Shown here: positions 43,036 through 52,607 of the stretch, in pieces
Position numbering within the stretch: the first letter of the stretch is position 1
Layout: every line of letters begins with the position of its first letter
From: Mannheimia indoligenes
GTDB taxonomy: Bacteria; Pseudomonadota; Gammaproteobacteria; Enterobacterales; Pasteurellaceae
Assembly (NCBI RefSeq): GCF_036880405.1
Contig: NZ_JBAJJM010000012.1
Coordinates: 1-64,000, forward strand
Reading direction: 5' to 3'
Length of the DNA stretch: 64,000 nt
The notes under the pieces: model-generated
The model's input: the letters and a program-made list of their open reading frames with translations, nothing else
Told to the model about the DNA's origin: nothing
Database searches by the model: none
Program-made: the position numbers and the translations under genes

Positions 43036-44580
43036 ATGCAGGCTTCATTACAAGATATACTTGATGTGGTAAAAGCAAAAAATTTAACTTATCAACAAAA
43101 GTTGATGAGTTTGGGTAATATTGCCGAGCGGTTATTTAGCCCCGTTGAGTTACTCGGTTATACCGAAGAAGAGTGGGCGTATATTAACAATCAGATGATT
43201 TGCGATCTGTGTGAAGGTTATGCGATTTACCGCCCTCGTTATATTCTGCCTGATTATAATGTTTATATTCAAAAAGGTTGTAAATTCTTAGATTTACCAC
43301 CGCCAACCAATCTTGATGAAGTGCTGGACGGGTTATTGATTCTCTACTCTCACGTTCCGTCAATTACCACTTTCCCTGTCTATATCGGGCGTTTAGATGA
43401 ATTATTAGATCCGTTTATTACCGATGAAGAACAAGATTACATCAAAATTAAACGTTTCTTAAATCATATCGATAAAACCATTTCAGACTCATTCTGCCAC
43501 GCTAATATTGGACCTTATGATACCAAAGCAGGGCGTTTAATCTTAAAAGCTGTGATTGAACTTGAAAACACCACGCCGAATATGACGATTCGTTATGATA
43601 AAACCAAAACCTCTCGTGAATTTGCGGAATTAGCAGCGAAAGCTTGCTTGTTGGTTTCAAAACCTTCTTTCGCCAATGATGCCTACTACCGCCAAGATTT
43701 AGGCGATGAATACGGCATTGCGAGTTGTTATAACGCCTTACCGGAATGTGGCGGTGCTTACACCTTAACCCGTTTACGTTTGGGGACGATTGGGCGAGCG
43801 TGTGCAACGGTAGATGAAATGGTCAATAAACTATTGCCAAAAGTAGCGAAGTTAGCCCTTTCTACAATGGATAAACGCCATAAATTTTTGGTAGAAGAAA
43901 GTAACTTCTTTGAAAGTAGTTTCTTAGTTCACGAAGGATTTATTAAACGCACGAACTTCACGGGTATGTTTGCGATTGTAGGGCTTGCTGATGCGGTAAA
44001 TCATTTATTAGAGCAAGAAGGTTTAAGCGAAACCTTCGGACAGAGCAAGCGTGGCGATGAAATTGCAACCCTGATTATGGATAAACTTCAAGAAGTCAAT
44101 AATGCTCATCAAGGTGTGTATGCAGAACGTACCAACGATCACTATTTACTACACGCTCAAGTTGGGGCAAGTAACCACGCAGAAGATAAATTGAATACGC
44201 CGGCTCACCGTATTCGTGTCGGTCAAGAACCAACACTGTTGGCTCATTTAAAACAATCCGCCCCTTTCCATAAATATTTCCCATCGGGTACAGGCGATTT
44301 GTTTGCGTTTGACCAAACCTACACCGACCATTTAGATGCCGTTGTGGATATTATTGATGGCTCATTTGAACAAGGTTATCGCTACATTACCACTTACTTG
44401 AAAAATACCGATTTAATTCGCGTAACGGGTTATTTAGTGAAGAAAAGTGAGGTGGAACGTTACCGTAAAGGCGAAGCCGTATTGCGTGATACCACTTGGT
44501 ATGGTGCGGGTACGGACGATTGTGCCAAAGTATTCGACCGTCAGTTGCGTGATGAAGAAAATGTAACTGCGGCACAATAA
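43036..44580 (+). CDS. yjjI: YjjI-type glycyl-radical enzyme
   Basis: 514 residues, shorter than pyruvate formate-lyase. The C-terminal glycyl-radical loop is RVTGYLV (about residues 473-479). A cysteine likely to be catalytic is in ALPECGGAYTL. The reaction of this family is not firmly established. AAGGAGA precedes the ATG and a CRP site lies upstream. It is followed after one base by its activase gene yjjW, and then nupC. Should function only under anaerobic conditions, because glycyl radicals are oxygen-sensitive. Confidence 0.88.
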   Translation: MQASLQDILDVVKAKNLTYQQKLMSLGNIAERLFSPVELLGYTEEEWAYINNQMICDLCEGYAIYRPRYILPDYNVYIQKGCKFLDLPPPTNLDEVLDGLLILYSHVPSITTFPVYIGRLDELLDPFITDEEQDYIKIKRFLNHIDKTISDSFCHANIGPYDTKAGRLILKAVIELENTTPNMTIRYDKTKTSREFAELAAKACLLVSKPSFANDAYYRQDLGDEYGIASCYNALPECGGAYTLTRLRLGTIGRACATVDEMVNKLLPKVAKLALSTMDKRHKFLVEESNFFESSFLVHEGFIKRTNFTGMFAIVGLADAVNHLLEQEGLSETFGQSKRGDEIATLIMDKLQEVNNAHQGVYAERTNDHYLLHAQVGASNHAEDKLNTPAHRIRVGQEPTLLAHLKQSAPFHKYFPSGTGDLFAFDQTYTDHLDAVVDIIDGSFEQGYRYITTYLKNTDLIRVTGYLVKKSEVERYRKGEAVLRDTTWYGAGTDDCAKVFDRQLRDEENVTAAQ

Positions 44581-44581
44581 A

Positions 44582-45370
44582 ATGGCTGCACTTTCTGATA
44601 TTTTTGTGCCGTTGCATCGCATTATTCCCTTTTCTAATGTGGAAGGGCAGGGTAACCGCACAAGTATTTTTCTACAAGGCTGTAAGCTGAACTGCTTGTA
44701 TTGCCATAATCCGGAAACAATTCCTCGTTATACAGAGGAGGCAAAACAGGTTAGTTTGCAATACTTATATGATCAGGTGATGGAGGCTGTGCCTTTTATT
44801 CGAGGGGTAACTATTTCGGGGGGCGAGCCGACGATTCATCATAAAAAATTAGTTCCGCTGTTTGAAGCATTTCGCCGAAAAGGCTTAACCTGTTATTTAG
44901 ATAGCAGTGGCTTTTTTGATTTTGAGGCAACAGAGCCGTTAATTAAGGTTACCGATAAATTTCTGTTTGACCTTAAAGGTGATGGAGTAGGTTTACAAAC
45001 GCTCTGCTTTGATCGAAAAAATCAAACCGGCAAAGTGCCTGAACAGGTTATTCCAAGCGTTAATCATATTAAGCCTGAAAACTTGGCTCGTAATTTGCAA
45101 AATTTAGCCAAATTATTACCGCTTGATAAGGTGGAAGAAGTGCGTTTGGTTTACCTCAACGAGTTTTATGATGCCTATCATTTACTCGAAAAAGTAGCTC
45201 AATTACTTAAGCCTTATCCAAACGTATTGCTCAAAATTATTCGGGTGCATACTAAAGGAGCAAGAGACGAAGAAGGTTTAGCCTGCTTTGTACCAAGCAT
45301 TGAGCAAACAGATAAACTGGCGGCATTTGCCAAACAGTGTGGAATAAACAAAATTATTACTATCTATTAA
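44582..45370 (+). CDS. yjjW: YjjW glycyl-radical-enzyme activase
   Basis: 262-residue radical SAM enzyme. The iron-sulfur motif CKLNCLYCHNPET has CxxxCxxC spacing and HNPET is typical of activases; ISGGEPT binds S-adenosylmethionine. It generates the glycyl radical on YjjI. Starts one base after the yjjI stop, so the two are translationally coupled. E. coli YjjW is slightly longer (about 287 residues). Confidence 0.92.
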   Translation: MAALSDIFVPLHRIIPFSNVEGQGNRTSIFLQGCKLNCLYCHNPETIPRYTEEAKQVSLQYLYDQVMEAVPFIRGVTISGGEPTIHHKKLVPLFEAFRRKGLTCYLDSSGFFDFEATEPLIKVTDKFLFDLKGDGVGLQTLCFDRKNQTGKVPEQVIPSVNHIKPENLARNLQNLAKLLPLDKVEEVRLVYLNEFYDAYHLLEKVAQLLKPYPNVLLKIIRVHTKGARDEEGLACFVPSIEQTDKLAAFAKQCGINKIITIY

Positions 45371-45381
45371 CGGAGTTCTCT

Positions 45382-46638
45382 ATGGATATATTCATTAGCA
45401 TTATCGGCGTATTTGTCCTATTAGGTATAGGGGCTTTACTGTCTAATAATCGACGTGCAATTAATTTGCGAACCGTATTTGGAGCATTAGCCATTCAAAT
45501 TGCTTTTGCTGCACTTATCCTGTATGTACCGGCAGGGCGTGATGCGTTACTTGCTACCGCAAATGGCGTGAGTAAGGTGATCAATTACGGTAATGAAGGG
45601 ATTTCATTTCTATTTGGTAACTTAGCTGATCCAAGCAATAGCAGCATTGGCTTTGTGTTCGCCATTAAGGTATTACCGATTATTATCTTCTTCTCTGCAC
45701 TGATTTCATTACTCTACTACATTGGCGTGATGCAATGGGTGATTAAAATTATTGGTGGCAGCTTACAAAAGTTACTCGGCACTTCACAGGCGGAATCAAT
45801 GTCTGCGGCAGCGAATATTTTCGTTGGGCAAACAGAAGCGCCATTAGTGGTAAAACCTTATATCAGCCGAATGAGTGATTCAGAACTCTTTGCGGTGATG
45901 GTGGGTGGAACAGCATCTATCGCAGGTTCTGTAATGGCTGGTTATGCAGGAATGGGCGTGCCTTTAACTTACTTAATTGCAGCGTCATTTATGGCTGCAC
46001 CGGCAGGTTTGTTATTTGCGAAATTAATGTATCCGCAAAATGAGCACATTTCAGATACCATTGATGAAAATGTTGAAATCGAAAAACCGAATAATGTAGT
46101 GGAAGCCTTAGCTAACGGTGCAAGTTCAGGGGTATCTTTAGCGATTAATGTTGGTGCGATGTTAATTGCCTTTATTGCGGTGATTGCATTACTTAACGGC
46201 ATTATCGGCGGAATTGGTGGTTTATTTGGGCGTGAAGATTTAACGCTACAAATTCTATTGGGCTACATCTTCCAACCACTTGCATTTATTATTGGTGTGC
46301 CTTGGGAAGATGCTGATATTGCAGGTCAGATGATCGGTATGAAATTAGCGGTAAATGAGTTTGTAGGTTATCTGGAATTTGCCAAGTATCTGCAACCTGA
46401 TTCAGTTGTGCAACTAAGCGATAAAACCAAAGCAATTATTACCTTCGCATTATGTGGTTTCGCTAATATTAGCTCCATTGCGGTATTAATTGGTGGTATC
46501 GGCAGTATGGCTCCAAATCGCCGTTCAGACATCGCTCGCTTAGGCTTAAAAGCGGTAATTGGCGGTACATTAGCAAACTTAATGAGTGCAACTATTGCAG
46601 GTTTCTTTATCGGCTTAAGTGGTGCTGCTTTAGGTTAA
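45382..46638 (+). CDS. nupC: NupC-type nucleoside transporter
   Basis: 418 residues from the ATG at 45382 (preceded by GGAG); an in-frame ATG at 45337 lies inside yjjW and is unlikely. Concentrative nucleoside transporter family: proton-coupled uptake of pyrimidine and some purine nucleosides. Motifs GQTEAPLVVKPY and the C-terminal LCGFANISSIAV are conserved. Twelve bases after yjjW, so probably one operon with yjjI-yjjW. Confidence 0.93.
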   Translation: MDIFISIIGVFVLLGIGALLSNNRRAINLRTVFGALAIQIAFAALILYVPAGRDALLATANGVSKVINYGNEGISFLFGNLADPSNSSIGFVFAIKVLPIIIFFSALISLLYYIGVMQWVIKIIGGSLQKLLGTSQAESMSAAANIFVGQTEAPLVVKPYISRMSDSELFAVMVGGTASIAGSVMAGYAGMGVPLTYLIAASFMAAPAGLLFAKLMYPQNEHISDTIDENVEIEKPNNVVEALANGASSGVSLAINVGAMLIAFIAVIALLNGIIGGIGGLFGREDLTLQILLGYIFQPLAFIIGVPWEDADIAGQMIGMKLAVNEFVGYLEFAKYLQPDSVVQLSDKTKAIITFALCGFANISSIAVLIGGIGSMAPNRRSDIARLGLKAVIGGTLANLMSATIAGFFIGLSGAALG

Positions 46639-46671
46639 TACAAGCGGTCAAATTCGATAAATTTTTTGCAA

Positions 46672-46703
46672 AAAGCCTAAGTAATTAATGATTACTTAGG
46701 CTT
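46672..46703. terminator. Bidirectional terminator between nupC and ngt
   Basis: AAAGCCTAAGTAAT and ATTACTTAGGCTTT form a 14-base-pair stem with a short TAATG loop. A full uptake signal lies immediately before it (46640-46670). Confidence 0.88.
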
Positions 46704-46719
46704 TAACTTTATCGGTAAT

Positions 46720-48585
46720 TTAATGTTGGGTTTCCAGCCATTCATTTACTTTGGCTAAGAATATTTTCCCCATTGGGCTTGGATCGCCAGAGAATAAGGT
46801 TTGCAGTTTATTATTCTCAATAATATCCCGTCTGAGAGCTAAACGTTCTTCGTGATTTTCCGCTAAACGAATTGCTTGAGCAACATATTCATCTGCGGTT
46901 TGAGTAATAAGCCACTCAGGTAATCCAAGACGTTTAAATAATCCTTCATCAATATGTTCGTGAACTTCATCCCCAGTTTTACAAATGCCGACTAAACCTA
47001 GGGTTACCATATCAATAATGCCATTAGTATTCCCGAATGGGAATGGGTTTAGCATCATATCGCAGTTTTTTAGGATATTTAGATATTGAGCGTATGGCTG
47101 ATGTGGGTAGGCGGTTGCATCATTACCTAAATAACTTTTGATAAAACGCTCTACATATGGGTGTGTAATACCTGTCGATTGTCCTAATGCGAAATGGAAA
47201 TGGACTTTCACTTTTGCGTTATCACGAATAGCCCTTAGTGCTTGTAAGAAATATGGGTTTAATTTCATCGTTGTTGAAGCAATACCAATATTAACTACTT
47301 CAGGCTTTTCACGTAGGTTATAGGTTATCTCTTTTGGAGTTAATGCTGAAGGTACATAAGGCAAAGCATCTTTTGGTAAACGTAGTAATTGTTCACTAAA
47401 GCATTCTTCAGAGCCGACATAATCATCTTCCACAATCACATATTCTATAAAATCTGAATGCGTGGTTGCCGGATGACCTAATGCAATTGCTTGGATTGGA
47501 GCTAAGCGGGTATTACTTGCAAAGATAGTTGTTAAGTCCATACCAATACTAGGCATATAAAAAACCGCTGGATTATATTTATCACAAATTTCTTTTAGCA
47601 AGAGCAATCTGTCGAATAAAGTGCCACCTTGTGGATAGGTGTAAAATTCATCAAAAACAGATTTGCCTGCTTCATCTATGGAATTTCCCCCTAAACCAAT
47701 TATATGAAAATGATCACGAGCTGCAATTAAAGAAGTCGAATGTGTACGGTAAATAGAATGTGAGGAAGTAAAATTCTCAATTAATACTACCATAATAGGT
47801 TTTCCACTCTTATAGCCAAGAGTTCTAATTTCCCTATCTTCCCAGCCGGCAGCCAGTAAGTGGCGACGGATAACACTGTTTAATGCTCGTTTGATATTAT
47901 GTTTATTGTTTTTAACATCATAACTGCAGTGCATATATACATCGTGAGAAATTGCATTAGGCAGTTGATCTAAGTTCTCAAATTGGGCTAATTTTTCAGG
48001 AAACCATTGTAAAATAGCAGCACGTTTTGTGAATGCAACAGGTGTTCCAATAAAACGAGGTGATTGTAATGCAAAACACAGTGAAGCTGTAAGTTCCTTA
48101 GAAGCATTCCAGGCAGCATCTAGATTCAACAGAATATTCGATTCTGGTAAATATAAAATACAGAATTTGGTTAAGGCTTGTATAGTTGCTTCTAAATCTA
48201 CTGCATTTGGATTAGTGGAAGTCTTATTTTGATTATAAGTACGCAATATATGATCTGCATTGATATACGGAGAACTTGCAAAAATAAGTGCAATCCAACG
48301 TTGTGCAGTTAGAAAGCTAATTGCATCAGATTCCGATATTTCTAATTCAGGGTCTTGGAATAATTGCGTAATGGCTACTGCCATACGAGTACAAAAATAA
48401 ATTGTTCTATCTGGCTCTAACTCATCTAATTGATGAGGTGCATCAAATTCAATATCGTAAATATTCCCAAAATGACTATCTAACTTGTTGAGAATAGATA
48501 ATAGTTCAGCACAAGCTAAATCATAATCTTTGTTAGCCACCGCTTGTTCGAAGCGAATGACACTCGGCTGTTTTTCTTCTGACAT
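46720..48585 (-). CDS. ngt: Cytoplasmic N-glycosyltransferase (HMW1C-like, NGT)
   Basis: 621 residues (A. pleuropneumoniae NGT: 620), GT41 family. It transfers glucose from UDP-glucose to asparagine in Asn-X-Ser/Thr motifs of adhesins in the cytoplasm. Long stretches match my memory of ApNGT: an N-terminal alpha-helical domain (YFCTRMA; LIFASSP), SIYRTHSTS, FYMPSIGMD, GHPATTHSDFIEYV, IGIASTTMKLNPYF and NPFPFGNTNGIIDMV. It lies 10 bases downstream of rimO, as in A. pleuropneumoniae. No agt glucosyltransferase gene follows. Confidence 0.95.
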   Translation of the reverse strand: MSEEKQPSVIRFEQAVANKDYDLACAELLSILNKLDSHFGNIYDIEFDAPHQLDELEPDRTIYFCTRMAVAITQLFQDPELEISESDAISFLTAQRWIALIFASSPYINADHILRTYNQNKTSTNPNAVDLEATIQALTKFCILYLPESNILLNLDAAWNASKELTASLCFALQSPRFIGTPVAFTKRAAILQWFPEKLAQFENLDQLPNAISHDVYMHCSYDVKNNKHNIKRALNSVIRRHLLAAGWEDREIRTLGYKSGKPIMVVLIENFTSSHSIYRTHSTSLIAARDHFHIIGLGGNSIDEAGKSVFDEFYTYPQGGTLFDRLLLLKEICDKYNPAVFYMPSIGMDLTTIFASNTRLAPIQAIALGHPATTHSDFIEYVIVEDDYVGSEECFSEQLLRLPKDALPYVPSALTPKEITYNLREKPEVVNIGIASTTMKLNPYFLQALRAIRDNAKVKVHFHFALGQSTGITHPYVERFIKSYLGNDATAYPHQPYAQYLNILKNCDMMLNPFPFGNTNGIIDMVTLGLVGICKTGDEVHEHIDEGLFKRLGLPEWLITQTADEYVAQAIRLAENHEERLALRRDIIENNKLQTLFSGDPSPMGKIFLAKVNEWLETQH

Positions 48586-48595
48586 AATTTTGTCC

Positions 48596-49930
48596 TTAGT
48601 TCAACGTTCCCCACAGATCGTACTCATCTGCATTGGTAATGGTTACTGAAATAACTTGACCGACACTCACGTCTTTATTTTCAATATTATCAACATACAC
48701 GACACCGTCAATTTCCGGTGCATCAGCCATTGAACGCCCGATAATACCTTCTTCATCAATTTCATCAATGATTACAGGTAAGGTTTTACCGATTTTAGCT
48801 TGTAAGCGTGCAGCGGAAATCTCTTGTTGTAACTGCATAAAGCGGTGGAAGCGTTCTTCTTTTACCTCTTCCGGCACTTGATCCGGCATATCGGTTGCAA
48901 CTGCACCTTCAACAGGGCTGAATTTAAAGCAACCAACACGGTCAAGTTGGGCTTCTTTTAAGAAATCGAGTAATAGTTGGAAATCTTCCTCCGTTTCGCC
49001 CGGGAAACCGACAATAAAAGTGGAACGTAGCGTTAATTCAGGGCAGATTTCACGCCATTTTTTGATACGCTCAAGGGTTCTTTCAATCGAGCCGGGGCGT
49101 TTCATCGCTTTTAAAATTTTCGGGCTGGCGTGCTGAAGTGGAATATCCAAATACGGCAGAATTTTGCCTGCTGCCATTAGTGGAATTAAATCATCGACGT
49201 GCGGATACGGATACACATAATGCAAACGCACCCAAACGCCCATTGAACCTAATTGCTCACAAAGTGTGATTAAGTTACTTTTAATCGGCATACCGTTCCA
49301 GAAAACGGTTTTAGTGGCTTCTTCTTTTTTGCGATCTAATGAGTAAGCAGAGGTGTCTTGAGAGACAATTAATAACTCTTTTACACCAGCGTCCACCAAG
49401 CGTTTTGCTTCATCTAATACTTGTACGATAGGGCGGCTTGCCAAATCGCCACGCATTGATGGAATGATGCAGAATGTACAACGATGATCACAGCCTTCTG
49501 AAATTTTTAAGTAAGCGTAATGCTTTGGTGTGAGTTTTACGCCTTGTTTTGGTACGAGGCTAGTGTAAGGGTTAAATTCCGGTTTCGGCACATATTTGTG
49601 AACGTGATTCATCACCGCTTCATAACTGTGCGGACCTGTGATCTCCAATACTTTCGGGTGAACTTCACGAATTTGGTTCTCTTTTGCACCTAAGCAACCT
49701 GTAACGATCACTTTTCCGTTTGCTTCTAAGGCTTCGCCAATGCTTTCCAATGATTCTTGCACCGCAGAATCAATAAATCCGCAGGTGTTTACAATCACTA
49801 AATCGGCATCTTCATAGCTTGGAATAATGTTATAACCATCAGCACGCAGCTCGGTTAAAATACGTTCGGAATCAACTAAATTTTTAGGGCAGCCTAAGCT
49901 GATAAAACCAATATTCGGGGTAGCACTCAT
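48596..49930 (-). CDS. rimO: Ribosomal protein S12 methylthiotransferase
   Basis: 444 residues. It methylthiolates Asp of ribosomal protein S12. N-terminal cysteines 14, 50 and 79 hold one iron-sulfur cluster; the radical SAM motif CDHRCTFC has cysteines at 147, 151 and 154; a C-terminal TRAM domain follows. Upstream of ngt on the same strand with 10 bases between, so NGT synthesis is tied to this translation gene. Confidence 0.96.
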   Translation of the reverse strand: MSATPNIGFISLGCPKNLVDSERILTELRADGYNIIPSYEDADLVIVNTCGFIDSAVQESLESIGEALEANGKVIVTGCLGAKENQIREVHPKVLEITGPHSYEAVMNHVHKYVPKPEFNPYTSLVPKQGVKLTPKHYAYLKISEGCDHRCTFCIIPSMRGDLASRPIVQVLDEAKRLVDAGVKELLIVSQDTSAYSLDRKKEEATKTVFWNGMPIKSNLITLCEQLGSMGVWVRLHYVYPYPHVDDLIPLMAAGKILPYLDIPLQHASPKILKAMKRPGSIERTLERIKKWREICPELTLRSTFIVGFPGETEEDFQLLLDFLKEAQLDRVGCFKFSPVEGAVATDMPDQVPEEVKEERFHRFMQLQQEISAARLQAKIGKTLPVIIDEIDEEGIIGRSMADAPEIDGVVYVDNIENKDVSVGQVISVTITNADEYDLWGTLN

Positions 49931-49957
49931 ATAACTCTCAACAATTAAAAAAGAAAA

Positions 49958-49983
49958 TGCCTACAACTTTTGTCTTGTAGGCA
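49958..49983 (-). terminator. Terminator after mtnN
   Basis: TGCCTACAA and TTGTAGGCA form a nine-base-pair stem followed, on the minus strand, by TTTTCTTTTTT. It separates mtnN from rimO. A single full uptake signal (50028-50060) lies between it and mtnN. Confidence 0.75.
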
Positions 49984-50063
49984 AAAAACTAGCGAGATTT
50001 TACAAAAAATTGCCGCAAATAGCGATAACAAGCGGTCATTTTTTGATAAAGTTTTGCAAATAG

Positions 50064-50756
50064 TTAGTCAATATCATTCAGCATTGCTAATACAATAGCA
50101 GATGATTTCTCAGCCGCTAAAGGTAAAAATTCTTCAAATGATAGATGAGACTCTTTATCTGCCACATCAGAAACTGCTCTCACAATCACGAACGGCACGC
50201 CAAAACCATTACAAACTTGAGCAATCGCCGCCGCTTCCATTTCTACTGCCACAACATTGGGGAAGTTTTGGCGGATTTCGTTAATTTTTTCTTTGCCATT
50301 GATAAAGGCATCGCCACTACAAATTAAGCCTGAAACCACATTAAAACCTGCTTTTTTCGCTTCTTTTTGGGCGAGTTCGACTAATTGTTCGTTTGGCTCA
50401 AATGCGGCTGGATTTGCAGGAAGTTGCCCGATTTCATAGCCGAAAGCGGTTACATCAACATCGTGATGGCGTACTTCGGTTGAAATGAGAATATCGCCCA
50501 CATTTAAGTTTGAGTCTAAGCCACCAGCAGAACCCGTGTTAATAATCATATCAGGTTGCGTGAGCTGAATAAGTAATGTTGTACCGATGGCAGCCGATAC
50601 TTTACCAATGCCTGATTGTAATAACGCAATACGCGTATTGTTAATTTTTCCTTCAAAAATTTTACAGCCTGCTAATTCCGTGATTTTCGGTTCAACCATT
50701 AAGTTGCGTAAAATTTCAACTTCTTGTGCCATTGCACCAATAATACCAATTTTCAT
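50064..50756 (-). CDS. mtnN: 5'-methylthioadenosine/S-adenosylhomocysteine nucleosidase
   Basis: 230 residues. It cleaves adenine from methylthioadenosine, S-adenosylhomocysteine and 5'-deoxyadenosine, linking to S-adenosylmethionine recycling and autoinducer-2 synthesis. MKIGIIGAMAQEVEILR and the catalytic AVEMEAAAIAQ and AVSDVAD are characteristic. Single gene, ended by its own terminator. Confidence 0.95.
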   Translation of the reverse strand: MKIGIIGAMAQEVEILRNLMVEPKITELAGCKIFEGKINNTRIALLQSGIGKVSAAIGTTLLIQLTQPDMIINTGSAGGLDSNLNVGDILISTEVRHHDVDVTAFGYEIGQLPANPAAFEPNEQLVELAQKEAKKAGFNVVSGLICSGDAFINGKEKINEIRQNFPNVVAVEMEAAAIAQVCNGFGVPFVIVRAVSDVADKESHLSFEEFLPLAAEKSSAIVLAMLNDID

Positions 50757-50809
50757 TATTTTGCTTTCTCTACAATTCTATTTAATTAAAAAATGCTATT
50801 TTAACAGCA

Positions 50810-51031
50810 TTAATAGTGAGGTGGGGGTGTTTCTTCAGAACGTGAAGCCACTTGGCTTACTTGAGCCCCTTTTAATTTTTCAGCAATATGGCGAATTTGA
50901 GTTTGTAGCTTATCTATCGCAAATTGTTGCTCGATTAATGATTGATTTAACTCCTCAATAATCAACTCTTGAAAGGCAACTTTCGTCTCCAATTCGGTAA
51001 TTCTTGCCGATAATGTACAATTATTATCCAT
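50810..51031 (-). CDS. slyX: SlyX-like coiled-coil protein
   Basis: 73 residues: a leucine-rich coiled coil (RITELETKVAFQELIIEELNQ) and the conserved end PPPHY. Function unknown. It is divergent from fkpA, the same arrangement as in H. influenzae. Confidence 0.9.
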   Translation of the reverse strand: MDNNCTLSARITELETKVAFQELIIEELNQSLIEQQFAIDKLQTQIRHIAEKLKGAQVSQVASRSEETPPPHY

Positions 51032-51117
51032 TTTAGTGAAAAAAAGGTTGTGTGAAATGAAATTACACTTTACCCTATCTAAAGTCTTCTTAACAGTTAT
51101 TTTTATAAGGAAAAATT

Positions 51118-51843
51118 ATGTTAAAAATGAAGTTATCCGTAGCTGCCGTTCTTGCAGGGGCATTTTTTGCAACAAATGCAATGGCTGAAGAAAAAGCTGA
51201 TCCAAAATTTGTTGATGAATCATCTTATGCGGTTGGTGTATTAATGGGTAAAAATATCAATGGTGTGATCGAATCACAAAAAGAGATTTTTACTTATAAT
51301 CAGGATAAAATTTTAGCGGGTGTGCAAGACACACTGAAGAAAACAGGTAAATTAACTGATGAAGATTTACAAAAACAGTTAAAATCTTTAGATGCTTATT
51401 TGTCAGCGAAAGAAGCTAAAATTAACGAAGAAAAAACGAAAGCCACTGTTTCAGCAGGCGATAAATTCCGTGCAGATTACAAAAAACAAGCCGGCGTGAA
51501 AGAAACCTCTTCGGGCTTGTTATACAAAATTGAAAAAGCAGGTGAAGGCGAATCTCCAAAACCGCAAGATACGGTTAAAGTTCATTATAAAGGTACTTTA
51601 ACAGACGGTACGGTGTTTGATAGCTCATACGATCGTGGTGAGCCGATTGAATTCCAATTAAACCAACTTATTCCGGCGTGGATTGAAGCAATCCCAATGT
51701 TGAAAAAAGGCGGTAAAATGGAAATTGTTGTTCCACCGAAATTAGGCTATGGTGAACGTGCAGCAGGTAAAATTCCAGCCAATTCAACCTTAAAATTTGA
51801 AATTGAATTATTAGATTTCAAAGCGGCAGATGCTAAGAAATAA
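51118..51843 (+). CDS. fkpA: FKBP-type periplasmic peptidyl-prolyl isomerase (FkpA-like)
   Basis: 241 residues. A signal peptide ends at AMA (about residue 23). An N-terminal helical dimerisation domain (about 25-110) is followed by a C-terminal FKBP domain (VKVHYKGTLTDGTVFDSSYDRGEP; LGYGERAAGKIPANSTLKFEIEL). It assists periplasmic folding. AAGGA precedes the ATG. Paired uptake-sequence terminator follows. Confidence 0.94.
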   Translation: MLKMKLSVAAVLAGAFFATNAMAEEKADPKFVDESSYAVGVLMGKNINGVIESQKEIFTYNQDKILAGVQDTLKKTGKLTDEDLQKQLKSLDAYLSAKEAKINEEKTKATVSAGDKFRADYKKQAGVKETSSGLLYKIEKAGEGESPKPQDTVKVHYKGTLTDGTVFDSSYDRGEPIEFQLNQLIPAWIEAIPMLKKGGKMEIVVPPKLGYGERAAGKIPANSTLKFEIELLDFKAADAKK

Positions 51844-51870
51844 TTGATATTCAATTCTCATTGAAGCTAC

Positions 51871-51928
51871 ACAAGCGGTTAGATTTATTATAAGATTTGC
51901 AAAAAATGTGATAAAACTAACCGCTTGT
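51871..51928 (+). terminator. Paired uptake-sequence terminator after fkpA
   Basis: ACAAGCGGTTAG and CTAACCGCTTGT form a 12-base-pair stem around a 34-base loop containing TTTGCAAAAAAT. The yheO start is only 11 bases further, so yheO-tusDCB expression may rely on read-through or a promoter inside this element. Confidence 0.6.
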
Positions 51929-51938
51929 AATTTATATT

Positions 51939-52607
51939 ATGACCAAAAAATTCACGCCTTTTTCTGATGAAGATCACGCAATTCTTGCTTCTTACTTCCC
52001 CATTGTAGATGGCATTGCCGCCCTTATCGGCGAGCATTGTGAAATTGTTCTCCATTCTTTAGAGTTTCTTGAACATTCCGCGATTTATATTGCAAACGGA
52101 CACAATACCAATCGTAAAATTGGCTCGCCGATTACTGACCGTGCGTTGAAATCGCTACATCATATGGCAACGGATAGCGTGTCTAAGCCTTATTTCACCA
52201 AAGCAAAAGGCGGCGTGTTGATGAAATCTATCACGGTGGCTATTCGTAACGGCAAGCAACACGTTATCGGACTGTTGTGCATTAATATCAATTTAGAAGT
52301 GCCGACTTCGCAATTCCTCAGCTCCTTTATTGCTCCGCAAGACGAAGCGGCAGATGTTACCTTTGCCAGCTCGGTGGAAGATTTAGTGGCTCAAACCATT
52401 CAAACCACGATTGATGATGTGATGGCAGATCGAACGATTTCTAACAATAATAAAAATCGCCAAATCGTGATTTCTCTGTTTGAAAAAGGCATTTTTGATA
52501 TTAAAGATGCGATTAACCAAGTAGCTGAGAAGCTGGATATTTCCCGCCATACGGTTTATCTCTACATTCGCCAAATCAAGCAACCGGAGAAAGGGGAGAG
52601 TGATTAA
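51939..52607 (+). CDS. yheO: YheO-like PAS/HTH regulator
   Basis: 222 residues. N-terminal YheO-like PAS domain (ILASYFPIVDGIAALIGEHCEIVLHSLE) and a C-terminal DNA-binding HTH (FDIKDAINQVAEKLDISRHTVYLYIRQIK). A conserved gene upstream of tusDCB in gammaproteobacteria, with unknown target. Its TAA overlaps the tusD ATG. Confidence 0.9.
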   Translation: MTKKFTPFSDEDHAILASYFPIVDGIAALIGEHCEIVLHSLEFLEHSAIYIANGHNTNRKIGSPITDRALKSLHHMATDSVSKPYFTKAKGGVLMKSITVAIRNGKQHVIGLLCININLEVPTSQFLSSFIAPQDEAADVTFASSVEDLVAQTIQTTIDDVMADRTISNNNKNRQIVISLFEKGIFDIKDAINQVAEKLDISRHTVYLYIRQIKQPEKGESD

